Source: Catonia carolina (taxonomy: Eukaryota; Arthropoda; Insecta; Hemiptera; Achilidae). From it: a stretch of 64,000 bases of DNA. The notes beneath the pieces were generated by a model that saw nothing but the letters and a program-made list of their open reading frames with translations, did no database searches and was not told the DNA's origin. Below, one piece after another: positions 22,823 through 34,967 of this stretch. Positions within the stretch are counted from its first letter, which is position 1. Each line of letters opens with the position of its first letter. A program made the position numbers and the translations under genes. Location: assembly GCA_035578175.1 (NCBI GenBank), contig JAQMRL010000001.1, forward strand, positions 432,773,545 through 432,837,544. Reading direction: 5' to 3'.

Positions 22823-23350
22823 AACATAACGATGCGAAAACTTGATAAAATTTACAATACTTAAATGGAAAACGGTTACGAATTTCTGTATTTAAGCTAA
22901 AATACAGCTCAAAATTGATATTTTTTAAAAGGTCTAAACATTTTCTAATGTTTCCTGATTGTAACAATTCTTCATTTATTCGTGGGAAGAAAATATTAAC
23001 AAACTAATGAAAATCAAAGCTATTTCCCTATGGTTAAAATTCCGTGGGACACCCGGTTACCTGGAATTGATTTAAAATTGGCATATGGTAAAAAACTTCG
23101 TTGTGATAGAAAAACATATTTTTAGTGAAAGAAAAAATTAATTAACTGAAGAATGAATTCGAGATATATCAATTCTAAATTTAATATTCTCAGTTTTTAT
23201 GTTTAAAATAACCTGGAATTCCTTATTTAAGTTTTCAAGCGACATATTGTTTTATTTAGATGCTTTATTCTGTTGGAGTTGTTTAATTAATAAAGTAGAA
23301 AACTTTGAATTTCTTTTGCGCAATCCTGGTGCCATACACAATCATAAAGC
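22823..23350. other. No gene seen
   Basis: AT-rich; no match found. Confidence 0.35.
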
Positions 23351-23353
23351 GTG

Positions 23354-24176
23354 TTATAGATACTGAAGTCACGAGATTGCCTTTTGCGTATGAATTGGCT
23401 GTGAGAAAAGGAAGTGGAAATATAACAGTGCTTCCAACCTCAACAGTGCGACAATACTCATACATTTCACTACCGTGCAGTTTCTATATTCATTTGTAAG
23501 CTGTGGTTTGATCCGAGAAAATTATCTTCATAAACCTTATAAGAAATAAATCTATCCTCTAATACTGCCTATAATAGCTTAATTACACGACTAGAAATGT
23601 TTGATTTACTGTAATTATCAGCTACCTTATTCCACTGGAAAAAATTTTCTACGAATGAATCGCCTTCTTTACGATCGCTGTCACCGGAGTCTTCACTATC
23701 AGTCTTACTAGTCTACCTAACCGCTTTTTTTTACCAGGTGTCAACAAAACTGTTAAAGAATAGCTTCTTCACGTCTTTAATTTCCTTCTTTATTTTTCAA
23801 AATTGTGGAAAGAGAAACATCACAGTAGTTAGCCACTCGCTCATGACTTTTGTTAAGAGGCATTGAAAGGCATTTTTGTTTAGTTTCAACTTAACAGCAT
23901 TTTATTACACTGCATATTAGATTTCGTTCAGCACTGTGAATAGTTTGCCCACATTTTGGAGAAACTAACATTTCTGTTTACGGTAACAAACAGTTATATT
24001 CGTACCGTTAAACTACAAAAGGTTCCGCGATATACTGTATAAGCTATGCTCTGAGTATAGTATAAGTTGTTATGTTTGTGTACTGAAATTAAAGCAGTCG
24101 TGCATGCGCACTGTTGCTGTTCCCCCTTTACCCCTCGTTGCAAACAAGGGCAAACTCGTGACTCAAGTGACTATAC
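23354..24176. mobile_element. MITE family F, copy 1
   Basis: Ends TATAGATACTGAAGTCACGAG and, on the other strand, GTATAGTCACTTGAGTCACG are imperfect inverted repeats. Copies 2 and 3 are at 29168-29985 and 56314-56906. The minus strand holds a decayed N-terminal transposase-like segment (HSAERNLICSVIK, then SHERVANYCDVS), suggesting descent from a DNA transposon with a helix-turn-helix head. Confidence 0.75.
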
Positions 24177-24904
24177 CAAGACTACTGAATAAACGTACAT
24201 GGAAAATTACGATAATAACAGTAATACGTCTCTCGTTACTCAGAGAATACTGGGTACTGAGTACCTAGATTGAACAGAGAGGAATAAAAGAGGAGAAAGA
24301 GTGTGATAAAGTGAGATAGAGCAATAAAGTAGAATTCATTAGGTGTAAAGAAAAGGACAAGCAGGATCAGACTTCTCTCAATCTCATTTCTACAAGAAAG
24401 AGGGATTTTCTTTGCCTAATTCAATTAGTCCCTTGAGAGGAAAATTTACACTTTATGAAAGGTGTACCCTACGTTATCTTCAAATCAAAGAAGTTTAGGT
24501 GAATTAATTTTTAGCGTATTATGTATGAGACGGTTGAAAATTTTAACTTGAAAATGTCTAGGCCAGATCTTTGAGCTACTTTATAAATATTATTTAAAAG
24601 AGAAATTCAAAATTATTATTTGGAATTTTACTTAAAATTTTGTATAATCTAACGTTAACAAAATTGTCGAATATGTTGTTTTTTATTATAGTATTATAAC
24701 AAATTAAATTTAAATATTATCTTTGTAGCTTATCTTACATAAATTCAAAGGGAAATTGTCTACCTATAACAAAATAATTAAAAATTTTATGGCGAAGAAA
24801 CTAAAGTTGCGCTCATGGTAGTAATATAAGTAGAAAATTTATAAATTTATTTTGAGAACGAAATTCTTTGTAATTAGTTAGTTATTTAAGTAAATTGTAT
24901 TAAA
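24177..24904. other. No gene seen
   Basis: A purine-rich patch (24270-24330), otherwise AT-rich. Confidence 0.35.
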
Positions 24905-25452
24905 GCATAGGCTACTTTTCCACTCGGTGAGGAAGGCAATTGTAAACCACGTCACTCAGCGATGCTGCAGGATGAGGAGAGCTGGAAGTTGGTCGCTCAG
25001 TTTGCGGAGAGGGTGGTTGGGAGACTGCGGAGGGAGGAGACATATGGAGATCAGCGGTATCGCCTTCTCCCAATCTCAGTAGGTAAGGAAGGCACACTAA
25101 TTTCCTGAGCTGGTGATGAAAGAGATGAATGAAAGAGTGAAAGAGTGAGCGTTGGTCGGTGACAGCGAAAGGGGAATTAGGCTACGGTTCCCTTCCACGC
25201 CCCGCTGACAGTATGTAATTTTTTTTAACCCGACGTTTCCCTTGTAGTATTATATAAACAGTTTCGAGAGAGGTAGAGAGTTGTTTGCTGATGTCAGATC
25301 AAGTGGCCAGGCGGCGGGTTTTTGGTTGGTAAGGCGGTTGCGGCCTCCTTGGGACTGGACGAGGACGCAAAAAACCACCTCACTCCTCGTTGTACACAGT
25401 AAAGCCTCTAGAGGTTCAAACCAGCCTTTCGGCTGATCACCTAAAAAATAAC
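24905..25452 (+). mobile_element. S3 retroposon 3' part, split by a LINE insertion
   Basis: Left fragment 24905-24957 (CACTCGGTGAGGAAGGCAA) and right fragment 25372-25452 ending CGGCTGATCACCTAAA. Removing 24958-25371 and one copy of the duplication restores the family order. Confidence 0.8.
24958..25371 (+). mobile_element. Probable 5'-truncated LINE insertion, GC-rich
   Basis: The insert is flanked by a 14-bp duplication, AAACCAC(G/C)TCACTC, at 24944-24957 and 25372-25385, with one mismatch. It ends in a short A run (GCAAAAAA), as expected for target-primed reverse transcription. The first codons read MLQDEESWKLVAQFAERVV, then GRLRREE, resembling the C-terminus of R1/jockey-type ORF2 proteins, followed by a non-coding tail. 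It is markedly GC-richer than its surroundings, unlike the other LINE relics here. Assignment rests on a short peptide plus the insertion signature. Confidence 0.5.
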
Positions 25453-25895
25453 AACACATCTAAAAAATAATGTCGCATCCGACTTCTGGATAGAACGTTA
25501 TGTAAACCTTTCAAAAATCAAAAAGATCGTGTAATTTTTTAAGAAATAAATTTTACCAATATTTTCTTATAACACAAAAATTTAGTGGTTGTCAAGTCGT
25601 ATTTCTCCCCTTCCACTGGCGATTCATACTAACGTCAACAATATTATGTTTCCAGTAGCCTACTAATTGGTTTAATTTATACATTTATGATTTAGCTTTC
25701 AGCGTGTAAGGTTGTGTGAGAAGTTAAACGCTTGTAGTGATCACATCGATTGAATGGGGGGGGGGGGGTGGCTAGTGGTATATAAAATTAATAAATATTG
25801 AAAATTAATTCAGCTTAATGTGTACACTTCTTTAAATCATTGTTCATTAATTTTTTTTTATTTTGTTTATAATATAGGCTATTTTTAATGTAAAT
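25453..25895. other. No gene; G homopolymer
   Basis: Contains a run of about 12 G near 25755-25769; otherwise unremarkable. Confidence 0.4.
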
Positions 25896-25909
25896 AAGAA
25901 TGAAGTTCG

Positions 25910-26110
25910 CCGGCCGCATTGGCGCAGTTGGTAACGTGCTCGCCTCTCATCATGCGGTCCTGGGTTCGAATCCCACTCAGGCATGGAATATTTTCATACG
26001 TTACAAAAAATCATTTCATCCTCCATTGTACCATAGTTACACCCCAACGTCGTCGCTAATGACCTTAGTAGTTGATGCGACGTTAAATAAATTAATTAAA
26101 AAAAAAAAAA
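25910..26110 (+). mobile_element. tRNA-derived SINE, family S2, full length
   Basis: Perfect 12-bp duplication GAATGAAGTTCG at 25898-25909 and 26111-26122. The head contains TGGCGCAGTTGGTAACG (A box) and GGGTTCGAATCCC (B box), the internal RNA polymerase III promoter of a tRNA. A body of about 110 bp follows with GACGTTAAAT and a terminal A run. The perfect duplication implies a young insertion. Confidence 0.93.
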
Positions 26111-26122
26111 GAATGAAGTTCG

Positions 26123-26875
26123 GTTTAATTAAAAAAATTATAACTAACGCTTGTGTCTATGTATTTTGTTCAATAATTTACAAAAACACAAAATTTCTAA
26201 AAAAATTTTTATTACATTAGGCTATTTTTTAACTAAAGTATTACTGTATTTTTAACTTTATTGAAACTAAAATGTTTCATAAAATTATATTATTATACTT
26301 AACTGTAAATATTTATTTTTATTTATGTTAAGCGTGGACGTCAATAGAAATTTAATTAAGTTACACATCCTAAAATTCGGATAAATTTTTACTGTGGTAA
26401 GCAGAACACGTTTCTTACAAAAATACATTTTTACCTTAAGGAAAGAAATAAATTAACCCAAAATGTACACCACAAAAAGCTTCTTGAAGCTGAAAATTAT
26501 TTTATGAAACCCACATATACGGAAACGAGAATTTTGTAAATAAGTTAAAAATAAATTCTGTGTTAAATATTTTTAATAAAATAAATTTTGTAATAAAATA
26601 TATTACTTTGTGCCATTCAATAGGTAGAATAAGTGACTAAAATAATCTATAAATTATAGACTTACCTAAATTTGATAATTCTTAACAGTTTAATCAATGT
26701 ATTTAGCTATATGAATATTTTTAAAACCTGTTCTAGCTGTATCTGTTATCTAGTTCAAGAACGCATAGATTATTTCTATGAAATTCGTTTAAATAATTAA
26801 ATGGACAGTTTTTTATGTCTCAAAATCTTAAGAGATAAATATACCTGCCTATATATTATATTATTTGGTTTATTT
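26123..26875. other. No gene seen
   Basis: Strongly AT-rich; no match found. Confidence 0.35.
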
Positions 26876-27025
26876 TAAGTCCTATCATCATCTTCGTCAT
26901 TAATGTACTTAGAGGTAAAAAAATGGGTTTAGACACATTATAATTTTCATACCCTAGCTGGGAGTCGAACCCGTGACCTTCCGCTTGGAAGGCTAGCGCG
27001 CTAATCAATACGCCACGGAGACGGC
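26876..27025 (-). mobile_element. tRNA-derived SINE, family S4
   Basis: The minus strand begins GGCCGTCTCCGTGGCGTATT, has B box GGGTTCGACTCCC, and ends in a body with the ATGACGAAGATGATGATAGG block. It is distinct from S1 and S2. It lacks a foldable mature tRNA end, so it is not called as a tRNA gene. Confidence 0.7.
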
Positions 27026-27071
27026 CAATTTTTGTTAATATTTTTTGTAATAACAACTATATTTTTTAACA

Positions 27072-27270
27072 GGGCAAGTTGGAGTACCTCAGGAATATCG
27101 TGGTCACTGAGACAAGTACAGACTTTCAAATCACTGGTCAGGGTAAAGTTGAGGACATTCGAAGAGCTGGCAGAAGAAGGGTACCTACGCTCTCTAATCT
27201 GAAGAAAAAGTTTGGTGTTACCTCCGTGGAACTAGTTGATTGAGTAGTAGACAATGTGGTAAGCCAAAAT
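27072..27270 (+). pseudogene. LINE C-terminal fragment
   Basis: The plus frame reads GKLEYLRNIVVTETS, then QGKVEDIRRAGRRRVPTLSN and LKKKFGVTSVEL. The GK(L/I)EYLGHxVR and QGKxxGxRxxGRRRxSWLxNLR pattern is the conserved C-terminal tail of many insect LINE ORF2 proteins. It ends at a stop and runs into family C. Confidence 0.7.
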
Positions 27271-27282
27271 GACATATTTTAA

Positions 27283-27800
27283 AAAACTGGTGTAAAACAC
27301 TCACACGATTTTCTCTTGCCAATGCACATAATTAACAATAAACCTAACATTAGTAATAATACATTAGAAATAAACCAAAAACTAACTTCAATAAACATAA
27401 CCTAATTTTAATCATGAGTGAAAGACGCAAAATGAAAGTCAACCTCAGTTTGGCTTAAAAATACAGAAAATCACTCTTTCACGCTAAACTAGTCTCTGTA
27501 GAGAAAAATGCTTTAAATAAAAGTTGTAGATCTTTTAATTTCCTATAATTTTTATTATATTATACACTTCTGTCGTAAAATGCATACTAAGGCCGAAGTA
27601 TTAAAAAAATCGATTTTTACACGTTTTCGTGAGAAAAAAACAGAAAATCGCTAATTATCGCTAAACTAAGCCTTATACAAAGAAATGTTTGAATTAAAGT
27701 TGTAGGTTTTTAAATTCTCTATAACTTTAATTATATACATTTTTGCGCTAAAATGCACATTAAAGCCGCAATACTAAAAAAACAATTTTTTTACGTGTAA
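27283..27800 (-). repeat. Family C, minus copy, 3' part missing
   Basis: Starts CTGGTGTAAAACACTCACAC, ACGATTTTCTCTTGCCAATG and continues through the body to about 27800. The microsatellite end is absent. It supplies the uninterrupted sequence (AACCTAACATTAGTAATAAT) against which the nested insertions at 54.5-55.7 kb can be read. Confidence 0.75.
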
Positions 27801-29167
27801 ATTACTCACCAAGATTTATTGTATAAAGTTATGGTCGTGAACTGAAGATCTACTTTCAAACATGATAAGGAAGCAACATGATGAAAAGCGACAGGATGAA
27901 AATTTTGATCAGCTAGATTTAGATATAGATTTTTAAAATTGTTTTTCAGATTTAAACAAATCTGTAATTCCTCTTGATGTACTTGGTGTGTGAATTTCAA
28001 GGTTTAATTAGCGGGTATTCTTACTTTCTACTGATATTTTACAAGTGCTGATAAGCCACAAGTATTTAAATTGAAATACCTCATTTTTATTTCAATTGGT
28101 TCTTGCAACTGCGTCAGACATTTGAGTACAACAAAGATTAAAACAAGACATTGTAGTATAATAATGAATCCTTAGCATTTGTGACAAGCGTTATCGTGAT
28201 TTAAAATACAATATTTGAAGAGGTATTTATGCATTTCAGAAGGTTAGTGTAAAATCTGGTTCAATAAACAAAATATTTGTTAATACAAAATAGAATTTTG
28301 CTTACCCAGAATTAACGGGTCTGGTCAGTTAGTATTCCACAGCCGCCAATTTGAATTTTAGTCTCGTAATAAACTTTTAACGTTTTTGAGATAATAAAAT
28401 TATTATTACAAATTTAGAATGACCGTGAAAGTAATTTCAATAATTGATCGTTTGAATTCATTGAGTTTCAAAGTTCTAAAGCAAAGGAAAACCAATAATA
28501 TTTCTGTTAAAAACTATCTTACGACGATTAAAGTTATACGGCTCATTATTTACGGCTTAATAATATTTTTTTCAGAACTATAAATCAACTCATCGTTTCT
28601 AACGGTTAGCTATAAATTTTGCGAACAAGCAAAGTTTTCTGAACAGTTGTACTGATTTTGTAATTAAATACATTTTAATTGTGGGTACTTGAAAGTTATG
28701 CAAACCATCCTTGAAATATAATAACCGCAATTAACTTCTCCAAGTTCATTGTTATTGAACTCTAGTCGTTGTAAAGGATTAGTTCATAGGCAACTTTTAA
28801 AATCGTTTATTGAACAAGCTGAGGATATTTAAAAGTTGTTTATTGATATACTTTCATAATGATCATCATTTATATATTTAAAAGAGGAAAGATTTTTGTC
28901 AAGTTTTTGTCTCAGTTCCCACTGGATTGTTCCGGTCAACCGTTTTTTAAAGTTTAGATCGCCACGTGCAGATTCACCATCACCAATCGTTATGTTTTTC
29001 GAAAACGTCCCTACCGAGCCACTTTCTCGAATCCTTATCTCAAAAAATGCAACCGAAAAATTTCAAATCGTTGTATCAGTTCAGGGTGTCGATTCAACTC
29101 ATTTTCAGAATCTACATCAAAAATTATTGTAGGTAGCCTATAGTCTACTCGAAAATTATGAAGTTGC
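27801..29167. other. No recognised gene
   Basis: Includes a 78-codon ORF at 28896-29132 with no family resemblance. Its start overlaps a short motif (CTCAGTTCCCACTGGAT...) that recurs at 30876-30935 and, inverted, at 38517-38568 just upstream of the P450. Confidence 0.4.
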
Positions 29168-29985
29168 TATAGATACTTAAGTCACGAGATTGCCTTTTTC
29201 GTATGGATGGGCTGTGAGGAAGGAACGTGAATAATTGACAGTGCTGCCAACCTCAACAGTGAGACAGTACTTGTAGTTTCACTACCGCGCAGTTACTACG
29301 TACATTTTGTAAGCTGTGGTTTATTCCGAGAAAATGTTTTCTTCATAAACCTTATAAGAAATAAATGTGACCTGTAATATTGTCTAACGCTTAATTACTT
29401 GACTGGAAATGTTTGATTTACTGTAATTAGGCTACCAGTTACCTTATTCCATTGGAACAAAATTTTCTATGAATTGCCTTCTTTACGATCGCTGTTACCG
29501 GCGTCTTCACTATCGGTCTCACTAGTATCTACCTAACTGTTTCCTTTTTTACCAGGTGTCAACAAAACTGTTGAACAATAGCTTCTTCACGTCTTTAATT
29601 TCCTTCTTTATTTTTCGAATTGTGTAAAGAGAAACATCACAGTAGTTAGCCGCTCGCTAACGGCTTTTGTTAAGAGGCACGGGTAGGCATTTTGTTTAGC
29701 TTCTACTTCACATTTTATTACATTGTATATTAGATGTCGTTCAGCACTGTGAATAGTTCGACCACGTTTTCGAGAAACCGACATTTATGTTTACGGTAAT
29801 AAACAATTATATTCGTACAGTTAACCTACAAAAGGTTCCGCGATATACTGTATACACTCTGGGTATAGTATAAGTTGTTATGTTTGTCGTACTGAAATTA
29901 AAGCAGTTGTGCATGCGCACTAATGCTGTTCCCCCTTTACCCCTCGTTGCAAACAAGGACAAACTCGTGACTCAAGTAACTATAC
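29168..29985. mobile_element. MITE family F, copy 2
   Basis: TATAGATACTTAAGTCACGAG start and ...CTCAAGTAACTATAC end; collinear with copy 1 throughout. The minus strand starts MSVSRKRGRTIHSAERHL, the clearest remnant of a transposase N-terminus in this family, then loses frame. Confidence 0.78.
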
Positions 29986-30013
29986 CAATGATTATTAATT
30001 TTACTAGCCTTAG

Positions 30014-30745
30014 CCTATATAAATGAGGAAAGGAAAGTATTGTTTTCATGTCGATTATTAAAAAACGAGTTTTTACCGGAACACAATTTTCAGCCTCCCT
30101 GAACCCAAAAAGTAAGCAAGTTTTAGCAAATTGTTTGAGTGTGTGTATATATGTTAGAGTGTGTTTGTGTGTGTGAATAGACTATCTCAAAAACGGAATA
30201 GCGTACAAAGTTGAAACTTGGAACTTGAGTTTCATCAAAACTTCGAACATTTTCATCAAAATCGGTCCACCGGAGTAGTTATTTTTCGTGCAGTTTTTAC
30301 TAGTCTACGATTTTTTAAAAAACGGCTTTTACATTAAAAAAAAATCATCTCGTTTACTATATTTTTTATTCTCTACAAAATAGGGTAAGCGCAATGTCTG
30401 CTAAAATTCTTGGAGGCCGTGCTCTCGCGGTAAAAGTGTCTTTTTTTAAACATTGGGGTCTCAATTTGCTTTTAAGGACCAAATTGTACATAATTGAAGT
30501 TGCAGGAATTTAAAAAACCTAGAACTTTTATTTCAAATATTTATTCATAAACGCTTAATTTAGCGCTAATTAATGATTTCCTATATTTTTTAGTTCTACA
30601 GAGGTTTATTTTCATTAAGCGTCATTTACTTATAACTAAAAATTAGGTTAAGTTTTTAATTTTTGTTTCCTAATGATAAGTTATAGTTTTCATTATTTAC
30701 ATTTGCAAAAGAAAGTCGTGTGAATAATTCATACCAGATTTTTTT
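30014..30745 (+). repeat. Family C copy, internally shortened
   Basis: Microsatellite (TGTGTGT, about 30140-30180), the AGGGTAAGCGCAATGTCTGC block and the terminal GAAAGTCGTGTGAATAATTC block are present in order. Confidence 0.7.
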
Positions 30746-30869
30746 CAAAACAGTGAACGTTGACAAACAATAAAACATTAACCCGGAATGATTATCCCGC
30801 CGTTGCAAATATTTATTGTGGGCAAAGAAAATTGGAATATTGAAGAAATCTCTTTCAATTTTCTATATA

Positions 30870-31165
30870 TTTAAAAAGATGAGGGTTTTTGCCGAGTTCA
30901 GTCTTAGCTCCCACTGGACTGATTCCGGTCAACATTTTCCTCTTTATCCCTCTTCTAAGTTTCCATTCGTCGGGCCTAATACAAATCCTCTTCACCTCTT
31001 CCCCTTCAAATCGCTGAATCACCTTTCTTTCATTTCCTTTAGTATCGCATCTTTTACCCAATTCATCCATATCTGAACCGATCACTTATTCCTGGGTCTG
31101 CCCCTTCGTATTTTCTTTCCATCTCCAACTACTTTACGGCAGCCTAACCTTCCTTCATCCTACTG
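30870..31165 (-). pseudogene. LINE C-terminal fragment
   Basis: Minus codons read GDGKKIRRGRPRNK, a stop, then WMNWVKDAILKEMKERW in a second frame and a QWELRLNSAKTLIFLN tail. The GRPxxRW and DxxKxxLxE pattern is typical of the end of RT ORFs in non-LTR elements. The last 60 bp recur near 28880 and upstream of the P450. Confidence 0.5.
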
Positions 31166-31239
31166 CCGTGTTCAAGTACGCCGTAGCTTTATCCGTTCTA
31201 AATGTCAACCATTTTGAAATACAGACAATAATGGAGTAC

Positions 31240-31734
31240 CAATGGTCATCGACTAAATTTGATCAAGATCCGTTTGAAATTTTGATGAGACTCCCACGGT
31301 CCAGTTAAATTTTTAATTAGGTCTACCATGCCAACTGTAAAAAATTATTTAGGACAATCATCATAAATCCTAATTGTTGAATTCAGAAAGGTTCGAGCAA
31401 TAAAATGTAACAACAGTTTCAAACTACTGAAGGTCCGTGTAAAAAAGTAGTATTTTTTTGTGTTTTAGCGCGACGGTATCAAGAGTTGCTTTCAACCTGT
31501 TCGCGGCCGTAAACTTGTTCAGCAAGCATCAACTCTCTTCAGAGAAACTTGGGTTTATGTCGTGTTCACATCACCAAATGATCTCAGCATGGTTTCCGCC
31601 TAAACTTAAAAAAATTCACATCACACTCGAAAATACAATCTGCATACAAATAAATATTCTCTAGAGCTCGCGGTCCACAAAAAATGAATCAGCGGTCCAG
31701 ATGCGGACCACAGTCCGCCAGTTGGTGACCATTG
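31240..31734. mobile_element. Possible hAT-like MITE
   Basis: Left end CAATGGTCATCGACT and right end (complement) CAATGGTCACCAACT are inverted. The right end carries the GGACC/GGTCC-rich motif seen in many hAT MITEs. The expected 8-bp target duplication is not clearly visible, so the call is tentative. Confidence 0.4.
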
Positions 31735-31935
31735 CTATAGTCATTTGTTGCGGTTGTCAGGCAACCGAACATCAAAACCAGTGTTTACTTACAAGACAAC
31801 TGAATAATTTTTATTGGACGATCTCCGAAGAGATGGAGATCTGAAACATTTTTTATAAGTACCAGATTACCAAGTTGGAACATGCCAGCACACTCAATCC
31901 ATATCATTTCTGATGATCAGTAGCTATTGTCTTAA

Positions 31936-33036
31936 GGGGAGACTGTACCTTGTATCCCGACAGTGTTAAATTTTCTATTTTCAGGTAGCCTACATTTTTC
32001 ATAGGATTGGTAAAATATCGGGAAATGAAACTTTTTACACTTAATCGTTGTCGAGTTTTTCTAGCTACTAACATTTTTTTCAATTTAATCTGTTGGAGCA
32101 GAAAATTGGAAACAAAATAATGAATAACATAAAACTTTTACAATGTTTTTTCTACGATTTTTGTATATTGCTCAATTTTGAGCAGCTGAGGAAGTCATAA
32201 AAGTGCGGGTATGTGTACATGTACAAGGTGAATAACTGGTAAAAATTTCGGCCTGCTAGGTTTAATGATTTCCTGGAAAAATTTACCTAAATTTTAAAAT
32301 CTAAATTTACGAGAACAGGCAAAAACAAAAAGGTACAAATCAAAAACAAGGTTTACACAGATAACTTAATTTCCCATCATTAGTTGGTTAGAAATCTGAA
32401 CCAACAGCTGAGAATATTTAAAAAAAATATTTTTACTCCTAATTTGTGTACGTTGCAATCTGTTCAATTCAGAACAATAAGCAACCCCATGACCCAATGA
32501 GATGAGGATGATGTGTATGACGTGTAAATGAGATGTAGTCTTGTACAGACCCAGGCCGACCATTCCTGAGAGAGTATGGTTAATTGAACCCAAACCATCA
32601 AATTACACCGGCAACCACTGTCTAGTATTCAAATCCGTATAAAAGTAACTACCTTTACTAGGATTTGAACCAAGAACCTTCGTCTCCCAAAATCAGCTGT
32701 TGAACAGCTGACTCGCAGGGATGACTTTACCTCTAGACCAACCTGGTGGGTATTTAAACAAAAATAACGCAGATATTTTAAAAAACTTAAATTTCCTTTG
32801 CTTTAAAACCCTCTGTATAAAATTAACAATGAAAAATATTCGTTCTTGGTGAGATGATATCGTTCTTGGTGACATGATAATTTTTCTGGATAAACCTGCT
32901 AAAAACCTAATTTTTTCATTAAAATAATTTTTTGACGTAGTAGTATAATGGTTTTATGGTAGATCTAGGTCTGAACTATTGAAAAATATAAAAAAACCAA
33001 AAGTCAAAATTTTCAATAAAATCATACAGTCTCACC
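31936..33036. mobile_element. piggyBac-like non-autonomous element, family B copy 1
   Basis: TTAA at 31932-31935 and 33037-33040. Ends GGGGAGACTGTAC and ...CATACAGTCTCACC are inverted. The body matches copies at 59102-60161 and 63585-64000. It carries an S1 SINE at 32432-32752. No transposase. Confidence 0.75.
32432..32752 (-). mobile_element. tRNA-derived SINE, family S1, full length
   Basis: Tail side at about 32432; head ends with the complement of CCCACCAGGTTGGTC at about 32750. A short duplication ATTTAAA (about 32418 and 32753) is a plausible target duplication. Inserted in family B copy 1. Confidence 0.82.
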
Positions 33037-33040
33037 TTAA

Positions 33041-34059
33041 AAAACTAAATAAAAATTGAAAAACTAAAAAACTCGATTACAAATTATCTTTCCATTTATT
33101 ATATTGTTTACAATTTCTAGATATTAAAAACAATTCATGCATGTATAACTAATCAAAATTTCAACGTACTTAAGTAGAGACATATCGCTCTAAGAAAGCT
33201 GGCACGCATTCAATATGTTATTATTATCTCTCAAGTCATTTAATACACTTGTAAGAATGACTGTCAAAAACGGAAAAAACATAAAAAGTTGAAAAGCGAG
33301 ATAAACATAAAAATAACAAGAGGTGTATTCGTATTAACAACCTACCGAGGACCTTGAATAATCGTGTACAAGTTGAATACATTATAAAGGATAAGTTAGT
33401 TTATAATGTGACTGGAATAGACAATACAGTATTAGTGTTATTACGCCGAATTTATATGAACATATAGGAATTATAACAATACTTTGAAGGTATGTTATTA
33501 TCTTTTAATTATTATTTTTTAAATAAACAGAGTACTTTTATTTTGACAATTATTAACTAGAAATGATTGAGTTAATGTATTTTTGAGTCTATATAAATTG
33601 TAGTAGGCCTAATCCACAAACTGTAATTATTTCAAAAACTTTCTGGATATATTTTTAAAAGTAATTATACTGTTGTTTCAAATGTTCTTGTCTGAATATA
33701 TACAACAAAATGTTTTAAAAATATAATCCAAAATACATTAATTGATTGTGAACTTCGTTTTAAATATTTTATTGATTTAATTTGAACGTAGAATTTTAAA
33801 GATAATTCTTTTATAGATTGTTTATAACCTGAATTAATATTTTGTGTTTTAATTGATTTCGGAATCTCAAAAAAGGTACGTTCTTATCTTATTAACTAAT
33901 GAGTTATTTTCATTAAGTAAAACTAAACTTTTTAAGACAAAATATAGTAATGTTGTAATATAACTGAAGATACTCCAGCTTTGATATTAATGCATTTTTC
34001 TTCTTTATGTTTAAAATGCGACTATGTCTTGTTTAATCTGTCAAATTATGCCATTTATG
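33041..34059. other. No gene seen
   Basis: AT-rich; no match found. Confidence 0.35.
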
Positions 34060-34255
34060 ACACTAATGACCAACTGTCCTTCCCTCGTTTTAAGAGCCTA
34101 CTGATAGATCTTTTCATTTCTGGTACTCCAATTTTCAAAACTTTTTGAATCCATTCTGTTCACATGATCTCTACAAAATTTTCTTCGTGAAACACATCTT
34201 ACCCATTTTACAATATACTGTGTGCCAAGTTTCTCTGTCATATTGTCATATTTTA
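34060..34255 (-). pseudogene. LINE C-terminal fragment with frameshift
   Basis: The minus strand reads CRDHVNRMDSKSFE, then in the next frame LKIGVPEMKRSISRLLKRGK. The HVNRM...GRxxKRW-like arrangement is the post-RT tail of insect LINEs. At least one frameshift separates the two halves. Confidence 0.5.
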
Positions 34256-34954
34256 GCCTAGGTCAAAGGCTAAGGGAAGAAACCCTGATTAAAAATTACC
34301 TGGTCCTTTATATTGGGGGTTGGAGCGATGGGCCTGCTCTTCATCATCCACAAAAATCTTATAACAAAAAAACCAATAATTATTAAATAAATATATGAAA
34401 ATAGGAACCTAAGAAACTTGTAACTGATTTCCCGGCTCGATAAACTAAAGAAATTAGTGCAGGAAACAAAAATCCTTTACTTCCGTTGCAAACTTTTGGA
34501 AAAATATATAATAAATTGAAGATTGGTGATCAACACTTTCCCGTTTTAACTTATGAGCTGTCCGTATTATAGGATATGGTTTTAAGTAATTTAAATAGAA
34601 ATGTTTAAAAAATACGTAATTCACGGTTTGTTAAAACATTTTCAGTCAGGTAAACTCCAAAAGATTCTGCATTTTGTATTTTAATTAAAGATTTGTTTTA
34701 CTATCTACAAGATTACAATAGTAAATAACAATGTATTATAAGTTCAATGAACTTTACTGTAAATAATACTCTGTTACATTATACAATGTAATGCAAGTAA
34801 TAGGCTACTGTTACGTAATAAATTGCAGTAGTCTCACATAACATTTTAATAAGGCTACTTTATTTAATCATATTTTATTAATAATCTATTTATCCATTCA
34901 CCCATAAAGTTATTTGTACATATTTTAAGCGTAATGGCGCGTGTGTGTATGTAA
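34256..34954. other. No gene seen
   Basis: AT-rich; no match found. Confidence 0.35.
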
Positions 34955-34967
34955 ACACCCATTCATA

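Noticed and set aside
25910..25985. tRNA gene
   Set aside because: A and B boxes are present, but the sequence continues into a SINE body and A-tail inside a 12-bp target duplication, and the same head recurs at 34968, 54713 and 62188.
26940..27025. tRNA gene on the minus strand
   Set aside because: Only the promoter boxes are tRNA-like. I could not fold a full acceptor stem, and a SINE-like body follows.
28896..29132. 78-residue ORF as a gene
   Set aside because: No recognisable domain and no splice-linked partner; its start overlaps an interspersed motif.
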